Assembly (NCBI GenBank): GCA_937905855.1
Contig: CALCWU010000113.1
Span: 1 to 7,719, forward strand
Direction: 5' to 3'
Length of the DNA stretch: 7,719 nucleotides
Source of the DNA: an uncultured Mollicutes bacterium
GTDB taxonomy: Bacteria; Bacillota_I; Bacilli_A; Acholeplasmatales; Anaeroplasmataceae
Positions 1 through 6,545 of this stretch are shown piece by piece. The notes under the pieces were generated by a model that made no database searches, was not told where the DNA came from, and worked only from the letters and a program-made list of their open reading frames with translations. Both the position numbers and the translations under genes were made by a program. How positions within the stretch are numbered: position 1 is the stretch's first letter; every line of letters starts with the position of its first letter.

Positions 1-521
1 GTTATTTAGATAATCATGCATTTATTACAAATTCTGTTTTTGCCGCTAAAAATAGTAAAATTTCTGCTTCTTGTAGATTAGCTGAATATGTTACCTCTAC
101 ATCTACATCAGATGAAAGATATGTTAAGTTAGTTAAAACTGTTAATAATGGTGAAGCTAATGAAGAGGTTGAAGCTTATGAGCTTATGGCTAATCTTTAT
201 TATAAGGATGGCGAAGAATATAAGAGCTTAACATCTGGAGCTGTTAAGAGTGATTTAGAGGTTTATAAGAAGGAAAATGCTGAATATGTTCTTGTAGATG
301 GTAAGGTTGCAACATCAACATTATATAAGTTTGTTGATAAGAGTACTGCTTATGCTGGTGGTGTTGTAGGCTTTGCTAAAAATATTAGTAATGTAGTAGG
401 ATATCAAAATGCTTCCTTTACTATTAGTATTAAAGAGGATTCAGATTTTAATTTAAGCTATGCAGACGTTAAGGAGAGCTTTGAAGGCTTTAATGATAGT
501 GTTCTTGCTATATTAGGATAA
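1..521 (+). CDS. 3' end of an unidentified, possibly surface-exposed protein (5' partial)
   Basis: An open frame enters the window from the left (first full codon at position 3) and runs 172 codons to a TAA at 519-521. No in-frame stop lies upstream, so the ATG at 184-189 is an internal methionine and not a start. I do not recognise the family. The visible part is rich in Ser, Thr, Asn, Val, Tyr and acidic residues. It has no predicted membrane helix, no LPxTG sorting signal and one cysteine. A stretch near the end (AYAGGVVGFAKNISNVVGY) loosely resembles the Gly-rich GLUG-type repeats of extracellular adhesins, and Thr/Ser-rich stretches nearby fit an exported protein; this is weak inference. 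Only 20 bases separate it from cysS and I see no terminator between them, so it may be co-transcribed with cysS. In Bacillus this position is held by gltX/cysE, which this is not. Confidence 0.75.
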   Translation, partial: YLDNHAFITNSVFAAKNSKISASCRLAEYVTSTSTSDERYVKLVKTVNNGEANEEVEAYELMANLYYKDGEEYKSLTSGAVKSDLEVYKKENAEYVLVDGKVATSTLYKFVDKSTAYAGGVVGFAKNISNVVGYQNASFTISIKEDSDFNLSYADVKESFEGFNDSVLAILG

Positions 522-541
522 TTTAGAAAAGGGATGATTTT

Positions 542-1864
542 ATGCCACTTATGATATATAATTCTTTATCTAATAAGATTGAAGAATTTATTCCTGAGGA
601 TAAAAATAATGTAAAGATGTATGTGTGCGGTCCAACCGTTTATAGTGATATTCATATTGGTAATGGTAGACCGGTTGTATTTTATGATATGCTAAGAAAC
701 TATCTTGAGTTTATTGGTTATCATGTAACATATGCCTCTAATATTACAGATGTTGATGATAAGATTATAAATAATGCAATTAAAAATAATATGAGTGAAA
801 GTGAATATGCTAAAAAATATGAAAAGCTTTATTTTGAAGCATATGAAAAGCTTGGCTCAAAAAAGCCTGATTTAATTCCTCATGCTACAGAGTATATCCC
901 TGATATGATTGAATTTATTAATGAATTATTAGAAAAGGGCTATGCTTATCAAAAGGGTGGAAATGTTTATTTTAGAATAAATAAAATTCCAGATTATGGC
1001 TGCTTATCAAATCAGGTTTCTGAGGATTTAGAAGAGGGAGCTAGAGTAGATGTTGAGGCCGCTAAAGAAAATCCTTTAGATTTTAATTTATGGAAGGATA
1101 CAAAGGTTGGTATTAAATATCCATCTCCATTTGGAGCAGGAAGACCTGGTTGGCATACTGAATGTGTTGTTATGAATCATCGCCTTTTTGGTAATAGTAT
1201 TGATATTCATGGTGGAGGAATGGATTTAAAATTCCCACATCATGAAAACGAAATTGCTCAAAGTGAGGCATTGTATCATAATCATTTAAGTAAATATTGG
1301 ATTCATGTTGGTAGATTAAATAAAAAGAATGAAAAGATGAGTAAATCACTAGGAAATACAATATTAGTTAAGGATTTGACTGATGAAGAGGCAAGAATTA
1401 TGCGTATGCTGTTATTATTCTCACCTTATCGCAATATTATTGAATATAGTGATGAATTATTCAAACAATATGAAAAGGAATATCAAAAATGGCAAAGAGC
1501 AATTAAGCAGGCTAATTTAATTATTGCTTCTAAGAATATTAATGAAGATGCTTCAAGTGATGATATAGAAAAATTTATTTCTTATATGAATCAGGATTTA
1601 AATGTTCAAAATGTTATGACTCTTCTTCAAGAAATTCTTAAGACAATTAACACATCAATTAGAAGCAATGATTATGTATTGCTTGCTAAAAAGACAAAGG
1701 CTTTTATGACTATTCTAAATGTATTTGCAATTAATTTAAATTTACCAGTTATTGATGAAGAGGTAATAAATTATTACAATAAATGGCAAGAAGCAAGAAT
1801 TAATAAGGATTATGAGGTTGCTGATGAATGTAGAAATTATTTAGCAGCAAGAAGTGTAATATAA
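542..1864 (+). CDS. cysS: Cysteinyl-tRNA synthetase
   Basis: Class I aminoacyl-tRNA synthetase that charges tRNA-Cys with cysteine using ATP in the cytosol. The 440-aa product opens with the diagnostic CGPTVYSDIHIGNGRP (C29; HIGH-type signature HIGN at 38-41, the variant common in Firmicutes). It continues with NITDVDDK, GWHTEC (C208), FPHHENE (H233, E237) and ends the catalytic core with KMSKS at 265-269. C29, C208, H233 and E237 match the four zinc ligands that recognise the cysteine thiol. The helical anticodon-stem domain follows (about 300-440). The ATG at 542 is preceded by AAAGGG (528-533) with 8-nt spacing. The C-terminus stops right after the NKDYEVADECRNYL helix, so the final strand/tail that usually carries an 'LEDTPQG'-like sequence is missing; other frames downstream do not supply it. 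The stop overlaps the mrnC start by one base (TAATG), implying translational coupling. Confidence 0.97.
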   Translation: MPLMIYNSLSNKIEEFIPEDKNNVKMYVCGPTVYSDIHIGNGRPVVFYDMLRNYLEFIGYHVTYASNITDVDDKIINNAIKNNMSESEYAKKYEKLYFEAYEKLGSKKPDLIPHATEYIPDMIEFINELLEKGYAYQKGGNVYFRINKIPDYGCLSNQVSEDLEEGARVDVEAAKENPLDFNLWKDTKVGIKYPSPFGAGRPGWHTECVVMNHRLFGNSIDIHGGGMDLKFPHHENEIAQSEALYHNHLSKYWIHVGRLNKKNEKMSKSLGNTILVKDLTDEEARIMRMLLLFSPYRNIIEYSDELFKQYEKEYQKWQRAIKQANLIIASKNINEDASSDDIEKFISYMNQDLNVQNVMTLLQEILKTINTSIRSNDYVLLAKKTKAFMTILNVFAINLNLPVIDEEVINYYNKWQEARINKDYEVADECRNYLAARSVI

Positions 1865-2265
1865 TGGATAATAAGCTGTTAAATGGATTAACCCTAGCTT
1901 ATGTTGGGGATAGTGCTTATGAACTGTTAATAAGGAAAAGACTTATTTTAGAAGGCTTAACTAAAAGTGATAGACTTCATAAAACGGCTATAAATTATAC
2001 TAAAGCAAGTGCTCAAGCAACAATTGTTAGATATTTGCTTGCTAATAATTTCTTTACGGATGAAGAAATATTAATTTATAAACGTGGAAGAAATAGTCAC
2101 GTCCATCTTACAAGAAAAAATATAGCTCTTGCGGATTATTTAGATGCAACTGGTCTTGAGGCTTTAGTTGGGTATTTATTTTTAGAGGGTAATGAAAAAA
2201 GAATTAAAGAAATTATAGATAATGCATTTGACATTATAAAGGGCGGTGCTGTTGATGGAAGATAA
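1864..2265 (+). CDS. mrnC: Mini-ribonuclease III (23S rRNA maturation)
   Basis: A 133-aa RNase III-fold protein without the double-stranded-RNA-binding domain, as expected for Mini-III. In Bacillus this enzyme trims both ends of 23S rRNA precursors in assembling 50S subunits, stimulated by ribosomal protein L3. The signature LAYVGDSAYE (residues 11-20) carries the conserved metal-binding Asp16 and Glu20. RGRNS (74-78) and the TGLEALVGYLFL helix (from 97, with Glu99) are the other family landmarks. Length and order (directly after cysS) match the family. Its ATG overlaps the cysS stop by one base, so translation is probably coupled; I see no separate strong Shine-Dalgarno. In many Firmicutes rlmB follows directly, but here a P-type ATPase gene begins inside the 3' end of mrnC. 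No missing catalytic residue is apparent. Confidence 0.95.
   Translation: MDNKLLNGLTLAYVGDSAYELLIRKRLILEGLTKSDRLHKTAINYTKASAQATIVRYLLANNFFTDEEILIYKRGRNSHVHLTRKNIALADYLDATGLEALVGYLFLEGNEKRIKEIIDNAFDIIKGGAVDGR
2238..2257 (+). promoter_or_regulatory. Ribosome binding site deciding the ATPase start
   Basis: AAAGGG at 2238-2243, inside the end of mrnC, precedes four consecutive in-frame potential initiation codons: GTG 2246, CTG 2249, TTG 2252, ATG 2255. GTG 2246 is only 2 nt from the purine tract and cannot be well positioned; TTG is 8 nt and ATG 11 nt away. The ATG at 2255 is preferred as the strongest codon, giving an 11-nt overlap with mrnC. Confidence 0.55.
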
Positions 2266-5200
2266 AGAAATAAAGGAAGAAACGCCAGAGACTGAAGAAA
2301 ATTTAGAGGTCGAAGAAAATAAAACTAAGGTTTTAGAAACGGTTGTTTTAGAAAATCCTGAGGATGAAAAAAAGAAAAAGCGTCAGGAAAAAATTGAGGC
2401 TATAAAAAAAGAGCGAATCGAAAAGAAGCTTAAAAAGGAACGTCAAAAGGCTTTGAAAAAGGGTCCTCAAACAATTGTTAGATTTGACACAGATACTACT
2501 AATGGTTTAAGCCAAAGTATTGTTGAACAAAGAATAAATGAAGGTCTTGTTAATAATTCTAATGCTAATTCTTCGAAATCAATTCCCAAAATTATTATAG
2601 GTAATGTATTTACATTCTTTAATATGTTAACCCTAGCAATTGGTATTTGGCTTATGACAGTTGGTGCCTTTACCGATTTATTATTTTTAGTTATTGTAAC
2701 CGTTAATGTAATTTTGGGATGTATCCAAGAAATAAGAGCTAAGCTAACTATTGATAGATTGTCACTTATTAGTGCGCCTACGGCTATTGTTGTTCGTGAT
2801 GGTATTCAAAAGGAAGTTAAAGTAACTGAGGTTGTTCTTGATGATTTACTATTATTAGAAAATGGTAAACAAATTTGTGCTGACTCTATCGTTGTTGAAG
2901 GTGCGGTTGAGGTTAATGAATCATTATTAACAGGTGAAAGTGATAGTATTCCTAAGAAGCCAGGAGATATCTTATATTCAGGATCTTATGTTGTTAGTGG
3001 TAAATGTAAGGCTAAGGTTGATAAGGTTGGTAAGGATAATTATATTGAAACTCTTACTTCACAGGCTAAAAGATATAAAAAGCCTAACTCTGATTTGATG
3101 AATTCCCTTAATTTGATTGTTAGAGTTATGGCTGTTGTAATTCTTCCAATTGGTGGTTGGCTATTTTATATGCAGCTTTTTCAAAATGGAGCTGATTATG
3201 TAACAGCTGTTAGAAAAACGGCTGGAGCGATGATTGGTATGATTCCTTCAGGATTATTTTTATTGACCTCTGTGGCATTATATTTATCAGTAATTAGATT
3301 AGGACAAAATAATGTATTGGTTCATGAATTATATTGTATTGAAATGCTTGCAAGAGTAAATACTATTTGTCTTGATAAAACAGGTACTATTACTGATGGA
3401 ACGATGTCAATAAAAAATGTTATTGAATATAATTCTGTAGGTGGATTATCGACAAGGAATATTGTTAGTGCTATATTAAATGCTTTAAATGATCAAAATC
3501 TTACCTCTAAGGCTTTAGAGGAGCATTTTGGTTTGTCAAAGAGAATAAAGCATACAGCGGCAATTCCTTTCTCAAGTCAAAGAAAATATCAAGCGGTAAC
3601 GTTTGAAAAATATGGAACATTTGCTTTAGGAGCACCTGAATTCATTTTAAGAAATAAATATAAGATAATCGAAAGTGAAGTTAATAATTATGCTAAATCA
3701 GGATATCGTGTTTTATTATTAGCTCATATTGATGGAACTATTGAAAATGAAGAATTACCAAATGGTGATATTGAGGTTGTTTCCCTTATTTTAATTGAGG
3801 ATAATGTTCGTCCTGATGCTATTAAGACTATTGATTATTTTAAGAAGAGCGGCGTAGATGTTAAGGTAATATCTGGTGATAATCCTATTACTGTATCTAA
3901 AATAAGCGAGCGTGCAGGAATTAATCGTGCTAATGAATATATTTCTCTTGATGGTATGGAGGATGAGGATGTTATAAGAGCAGCTTCTAAATATACTGTC
4001 TTTGGTCGTGTGTCACCTGCTCAAAAGAGACTATTAGTACATACTCTTAAGGAAGAGGGAAAAATAGTTGCGATGACTGGTGATGGAGTAAATGATATAT
4101 TAGCTTTAAGAGAGGCTGATTGCTCTATTGCTGTTGCTTCAGGAAGTGAAGCGGCTAGAAATGTTTCTCATTTGGTTTTGCTTGATTCTAATTTTGATTC
4201 AATGCCTAAAGTTGTTTCAGAGGGAAGAAGAGTTATTAACAATGTCGCAAATGTTGCTTCATTATTCTTAACCAAAACTATTTTCAGCTTCTTACTTGCC
4301 ATTCAGGCATTACAAAGTGGTGGTATTTATCCGATATCAACCTTACAATTATTAATTATTGATGTATTTTGTATAGCTGTTCCTTCCTTTGTTTTAGTAT
4401 TTGAACCTAATAATAAGGAAGTTGGCGGTAATTTCTTGCTGAATATTATTAAAGGGGCCCTCCCTGGTGCATTAGTAATTTTAGTATGCTCGACTGTGGT
4501 GTTTGGTCTTGTTGATTCACTTAATTTGAAGTTTATTGATTCTTCAACGATTATCGTTATTTCAGCAACTCATACCTGTATGTGTGTATTATTTAAGGTA
4601 TGTAGGCCATTTAATATGCTTAGACGTTTGTTATGCGTGGTAATGTATACGATTTTTATCTTGGTAGTTTTATTATTACCTAGTGTATTAGAATTTTCAC
4701 CTATAACTAAATTCTCAGAGTATTATTCTGAAAATTTAAAAATTGAAACGCCTAGAAATTTACCTAAGGTAGCAATATCTAAGGATGGATATTATGTAAT
4801 TGATGGAATGATTACCGAATATCCTGCTCCAATTAATAATGGTGGAAATTATACATTCTCAAGTAAAAATATTGATGGAAACTTCTATTTAGTTGTAAAT
4901 GGTACAGAAACAAACTATTTAATTAAAACTCCTACATTTACAATTGCTAATGATTTAGAATATATTGCCAATGGCTTTGTTACAGAAATTGATTATTCTA
5001 ATGAGTATAAGCTAGTCTCTGATTTAGATGGTAATGTCTATGTAGATACTATTGATCCTAAAAATCAAACTCATTATAATATTATGCCTACTGTTTTAAT
5101 TGGCTCTGATGGAAATTATGTTGTAAACGATATTACAACAGAAATTCAAGGTGTTAAGGAAATATTAAGCGTTGGCATTACCGAGGATTTCAAGCTAATA

Positions 5201-5728
5201 ATTAATGGTGATGTAATTGATTATCAAATTGATACTCCAAACATTAGTAGAAATAATGATAATAAGCTTGTTGTTGGAGGCTATAACAGCAATGTTTATG
5301 CAAGTGGTATTGATGACTTTGCGGATAGTATAACACTTGATGCTGGAACCTATATGATTGATGGCCAAAAATCAAAGCTTAGTATAGGATCTATTAGTGA
5401 AATAGCACCAAAGCTTGATACCTCTCGTGCTGGATATTATATTTTAGATGGAAGATATACTCAATTTAAGATTGCAGGAGATCGTACTAAGATTTCTATT
5501 ACGATTGATTCTGATGGCTATTATGCAGTAAATGGTGTTAAAATTGATATTAAAGCTGTTGTAGAATATTCATATGGTGGAACGGTAAAAATGCTAGAAA
5601 CTCCAGCATTCTTGCTTCTTGCAACTCTTTGCTTAATGGCTGCACCATTAATGCGTTTCTTTGAAGCAATCGTTCCTTGGGTTAGAAAGCAATATTATAA
5701 TATTCAATCATTGATTGCTAAAATGTAA
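2255..5728 (+). CDS. CtpE-like P-type cation ATPase with a repeat-built extracytoplasmic insertion between M9 and M10
   Basis: Membrane ion pump of 1157 aa from the ATG at 2255; related pumps are usually about 750-900 aa. A charged tail (acidic to about 39, then Lys/Arg-rich 40-70) precedes M1 (about 113-137) and M2 (140-158). The actuator domain has TGES at 226-229. M3 is about 287-307. M4 carries PSGL at 331-334, where SERCA-type Ca2+ pumps have PEGL. The phosphorylation motif DKTGT starts at D374. The compact nucleotide domain has PFSSQRKY (438-445) and LGAPEFIL (458-465), and the hinge has VISGDNP (538-544) and TGDGVND (608-614). The run through M4 into DKTGT and the GSEAAR region (630-635) resemble CtpE-type Ca2+/cation ATPases; the ion itself is not determinable here. 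M5-M9 span about 664-812 and M10 about 1114-1135. Residues 813-1113 are an insertion lacking Cys and Trp, predicted outside the cell, with five tandem repeats. The gene ends at a terminator, so it closes the cysS-mrnC run. Confidence 0.93.
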   Translation: MEDKEIKEETPETEENLEVEENKTKVLETVVLENPEDEKKKKRQEKIEAIKKERIEKKLKKERQKALKKGPQTIVRFDTDTTNGLSQSIVEQRINEGLVNNSNANSSKSIPKIIIGNVFTFFNMLTLAIGIWLMTVGAFTDLLFLVIVTVNVILGCIQEIRAKLTIDRLSLISAPTAIVVRDGIQKEVKVTEVVLDDLLLLENGKQICADSIVVEGAVEVNESLLTGESDSIPKKPGDILYSGSYVVSGKCKAKVDKVGKDNYIETLTSQAKRYKKPNSDLMNSLNLIVRVMAVVILPIGGWLFYMQLFQNGADYVTAVRKTAGAMIGMIPSGLFLLTSVALYLSVIRLGQNNVLVHELYCIEMLARVNTICLDKTGTITDGTMSIKNVIEYNSVGGLSTRNIVSAILNALNDQNLTSKALEEHFGLSKRIKHTAAIPFSSQRKYQAVTFEKYGTFALGAPEFILRNKYKIIESEVNNYAKSGYRVLLLAHIDGTIENEELPNGDIEVVSLILIEDNVRPDAIKTIDYFKKSGVDVKVISGDNPITVSKISERAGINRANEYISLDGMEDEDVIRAASKYTVFGRVSPAQKRLLVHTLKEEGKIVAMTGDGVNDILALREADCSIAVASGSEAARNVSHLVLLDSNFDSMPKVVSEGRRVINNVANVASLFLTKTIFSFLLAIQALQSGGIYPISTLQLLIIDVFCIAVPSFVLVFEPNNKEVGGNFLLNIIKGALPGALVILVCSTVVFGLVDSLNLKFIDSSTIIVISATHTCMCVLFKVCRPFNMLRRLLCVVMYTIFILVVLLLPSVLEFSPITKFSEYYSENLKIETPRNLPKVAISKDGYYVIDGMITEYPAPINNGGNYTFSSKNIDGNFYLVVNGTETNYLIKTPTFTIANDLEYIANGFVTEIDYSNEYKLVSDLDGNVYVDTIDPKNQTHYNIMPTVLIGSDGNYVVNDITTEIQGVKEILSVGITEDFKLIINGDVIDYQIDTPNISRNNDNKLVVGGYNSNVYASGIDDFADSITLDAGTYMIDGQKSKLSIGSISEIAPKLDTSRAGYYILDGRYTQFKIAGDRTKISITIDSDGYYAVNGVKIDIKAVVEYSYGGTVKMLETPAFLLLATLCLMAAPLMRFFEAIVPWVRKQYYNIQSLIAKM
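4760..5557 (+). repeat. Five tandem 50-57-aa protein repeats in the ATPase ectodomain
   Basis: Protein-level repeats, too diverged to be obvious in DNA. Units (residues counted from ATG 2255): 836-891, 892-943, 944-993, 994-1050, 1051-1101; DNA starts 4760, 4928, 5084, 5234, 5405. Each begins with a 'xP' pair (LP, TP, MP, TP, AP). Exactly 7 residues from each start comes a 9-residue core: KDGYYVIDG, NDLEYIANG, SDGNYVVND, NDNKLVVGG, RAGYYILDG. A second core follows about 25-30 residues later: DGNFYLVVNG, DGNVYVDTID, EDFKLIING, DAGTYMIDG, SDGYYAVNG, usually trailed by a Thr/Asp/Tyr/Ile-rich strand (TETNYLI, DVIDYQI, QKSKLSI, VKIDIKA). The array can therefore also be read as ten half-repeats of about 26 residues, probably beta-hairpins. 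Similar 'DGYWVING' motifs occur in bacterial surface proteins; that relation is recalled, not searched. Confidence 0.85.
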
Positions 5729-5730
5729 TT

Positions 5731-5763
5731 GAAAAATGTCAGCTCCTTGAGCTGATATTTTTT
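5731..5763 (+). terminator. Intrinsic terminator after the ATPase gene
   Basis: Perfect 7-bp stem TCAGCTC / GAGCTGA (5739-5745 and 5749-5755) with a CTT loop. A 5' A-rich flank pairs with the T-tract that follows (5758-5763), so the stem can extend through A-T pairs on the left. It starts 2 bases after the ATPase stop and ends the upstream transcription unit. Confidence 0.92.
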
Positions 5764-5781
5764 CTCAATAATAAAAAATAT

Positions 5782-5809
5782 TTGCAACTAGTGCTTTAGA
5801 TGGTATAAT
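5782..5809 (+). promoter_or_regulatory. Sigma-A-type promoter for rlmB
   Basis: TTGCAA (5782-5787) and TATAAT (5804-5809) are separated by 16 bp, with an extended -10 (TGG before TATAAT at 5801-5803). The expected start of transcription is near 5816. Together with the terminator just upstream, this makes rlmB the head of a new transcription unit. Confidence 0.85.
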
Positions 5810-5839
5810 GAAATAAAGAGAAAAACAATAGGTGGAAAA

Positions 5840-6544
5840 ATGATTAAAATATATGGAAAAAATTGCATTAATGAAGCTATAAGAGGAAACGTTGATTCTT
5901 TAAAGGAAGTTTTTATTGAGGAATCGAAGGTTAAAGAGGCTCAAAAATTTATTGCTATGCTAAATGATAAAAAAATCAAATATTCTATTAAAAATAAAGC
6001 CTTTATGGATAAGGAGTTTTTAAATAAGCATCAAGGATATGCAGCATATCGTACTGATTATAAAACATATGAGCTTGAAGACTTTTTTAAAACTAAGAAA
6101 TGTGCTAAAAGATTAGTTATTTTAGATGGAATTCAGGATCCCCATAACTTAGGTGCTATTTTAAGAAGCTGTGATGCTTTTGGAATTGATGGTGTGATTT
6201 TACCTAAGAATCGTAGTGTGGCAATAACAGAGGTAGTTGCTCATGTTTCTACAGGGGCAATTGAATTTGTTCCAATTTGTTATGTTAATAGCTTAGCAAA
6301 TACAATTCGTCTTTTAAAGGAAAATAATTTCTGGATTGTTGGTACTGATGCAAGCGGTGATGCTTCATTTTCTGATATTGATAAAAAGCTTAATCTTGCA
6401 ATTATAATTGGCTCTGAAGGCTTTGGAATGAGCAAAAGCATTTTAAAGGATGTAGATTATTTATTAAGTATTCCAATGGTTGGCCATGTTAATAGCTTAA
6501 ATGCATCTGTTTCGGCTGGAATAGTTTTACATAATTTAATGTAA
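5840..6544 (+). CDS. rlmB: 23S rRNA 2'-O-ribose methyltransferase, TrmH/SpoU family (RlmB-type)
   Basis: A SpoU/TrmH (SPOUT) methyltransferase of 234 aa that uses S-adenosylmethionine to methylate a ribose 2'-OH; by gene order and similarity it is RlmB, which modifies Gm2251 (E. coli numbering) in the 23S peptidyl-transferase region. Residues 1 to about 75 form the L30e-like RNA-binding domain (opening MIKIYGKNCINEAI, ending near HQGYAAY). The knotted catalytic domain has motif 1 DPHNLGAILRS at 100-110 (N103, R109), motif 2 IIGSEGFGM at 189-197 and motif 3 IPMVGHVNSLNAS at 211-223. All conserved positions I can place are intact. AGGTGGA (5830-5836) lies 3-4 nt before the ATG. It starts a new transcription unit behind the 5782-5809 promoter and is followed one base after its stop by the sigma-factor GTG. 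A tRNA/rRNA target other than G2251 cannot be excluded from sequence alone. Confidence 0.92.
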   Translation: MIKIYGKNCINEAIRGNVDSLKEVFIEESKVKEAQKFIAMLNDKKIKYSIKNKAFMDKEFLNKHQGYAAYRTDYKTYELEDFFKTKKCAKRLVILDGIQDPHNLGAILRSCDAFGIDGVILPKNRSVAITEVVAHVSTGAIEFVPICYVNSLANTIRLLKENNFWIVGTDASGDASFSDIDKKLNLAIIIGSEGFGMSKSILKDVDYLLSIPMVGHVNSLNASVSAGIVLHNLM

Positions 6545-6545
6545 T

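Noticed and set aside
186..521. A 111-aa gene starting at ATG 186
   Set aside because: The same frame is open back to the left edge with protein-like composition, and no ribosome binding site precedes position 186. It is the inside of a longer, 5'-truncated gene.
1170..1361. Minus-strand 63-aa open frame inside cysS
   Set aside because: It is antisense to the conserved zinc-site and KMSKS region of cysS, has no ribosome binding site and no recognisable motif; it is a shadow of the real gene.
2246..2254. GTG 2246 as the ATPase start
   Set aside because: It is only 2 nt from the AAAGGG tract, too close for initiation; ATG 2255 (or TTG 2252) is better placed. The difference is three residues.
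4691..5585. ATPase insertion as a misassembly or a separate overlapping gene
   Set aside because: The frame is continuous, codon use is uniform, and the segment is followed in frame by a proper final membrane helix and charged tail, then a terminator. A clean in-frame chimera by error is unlikely.
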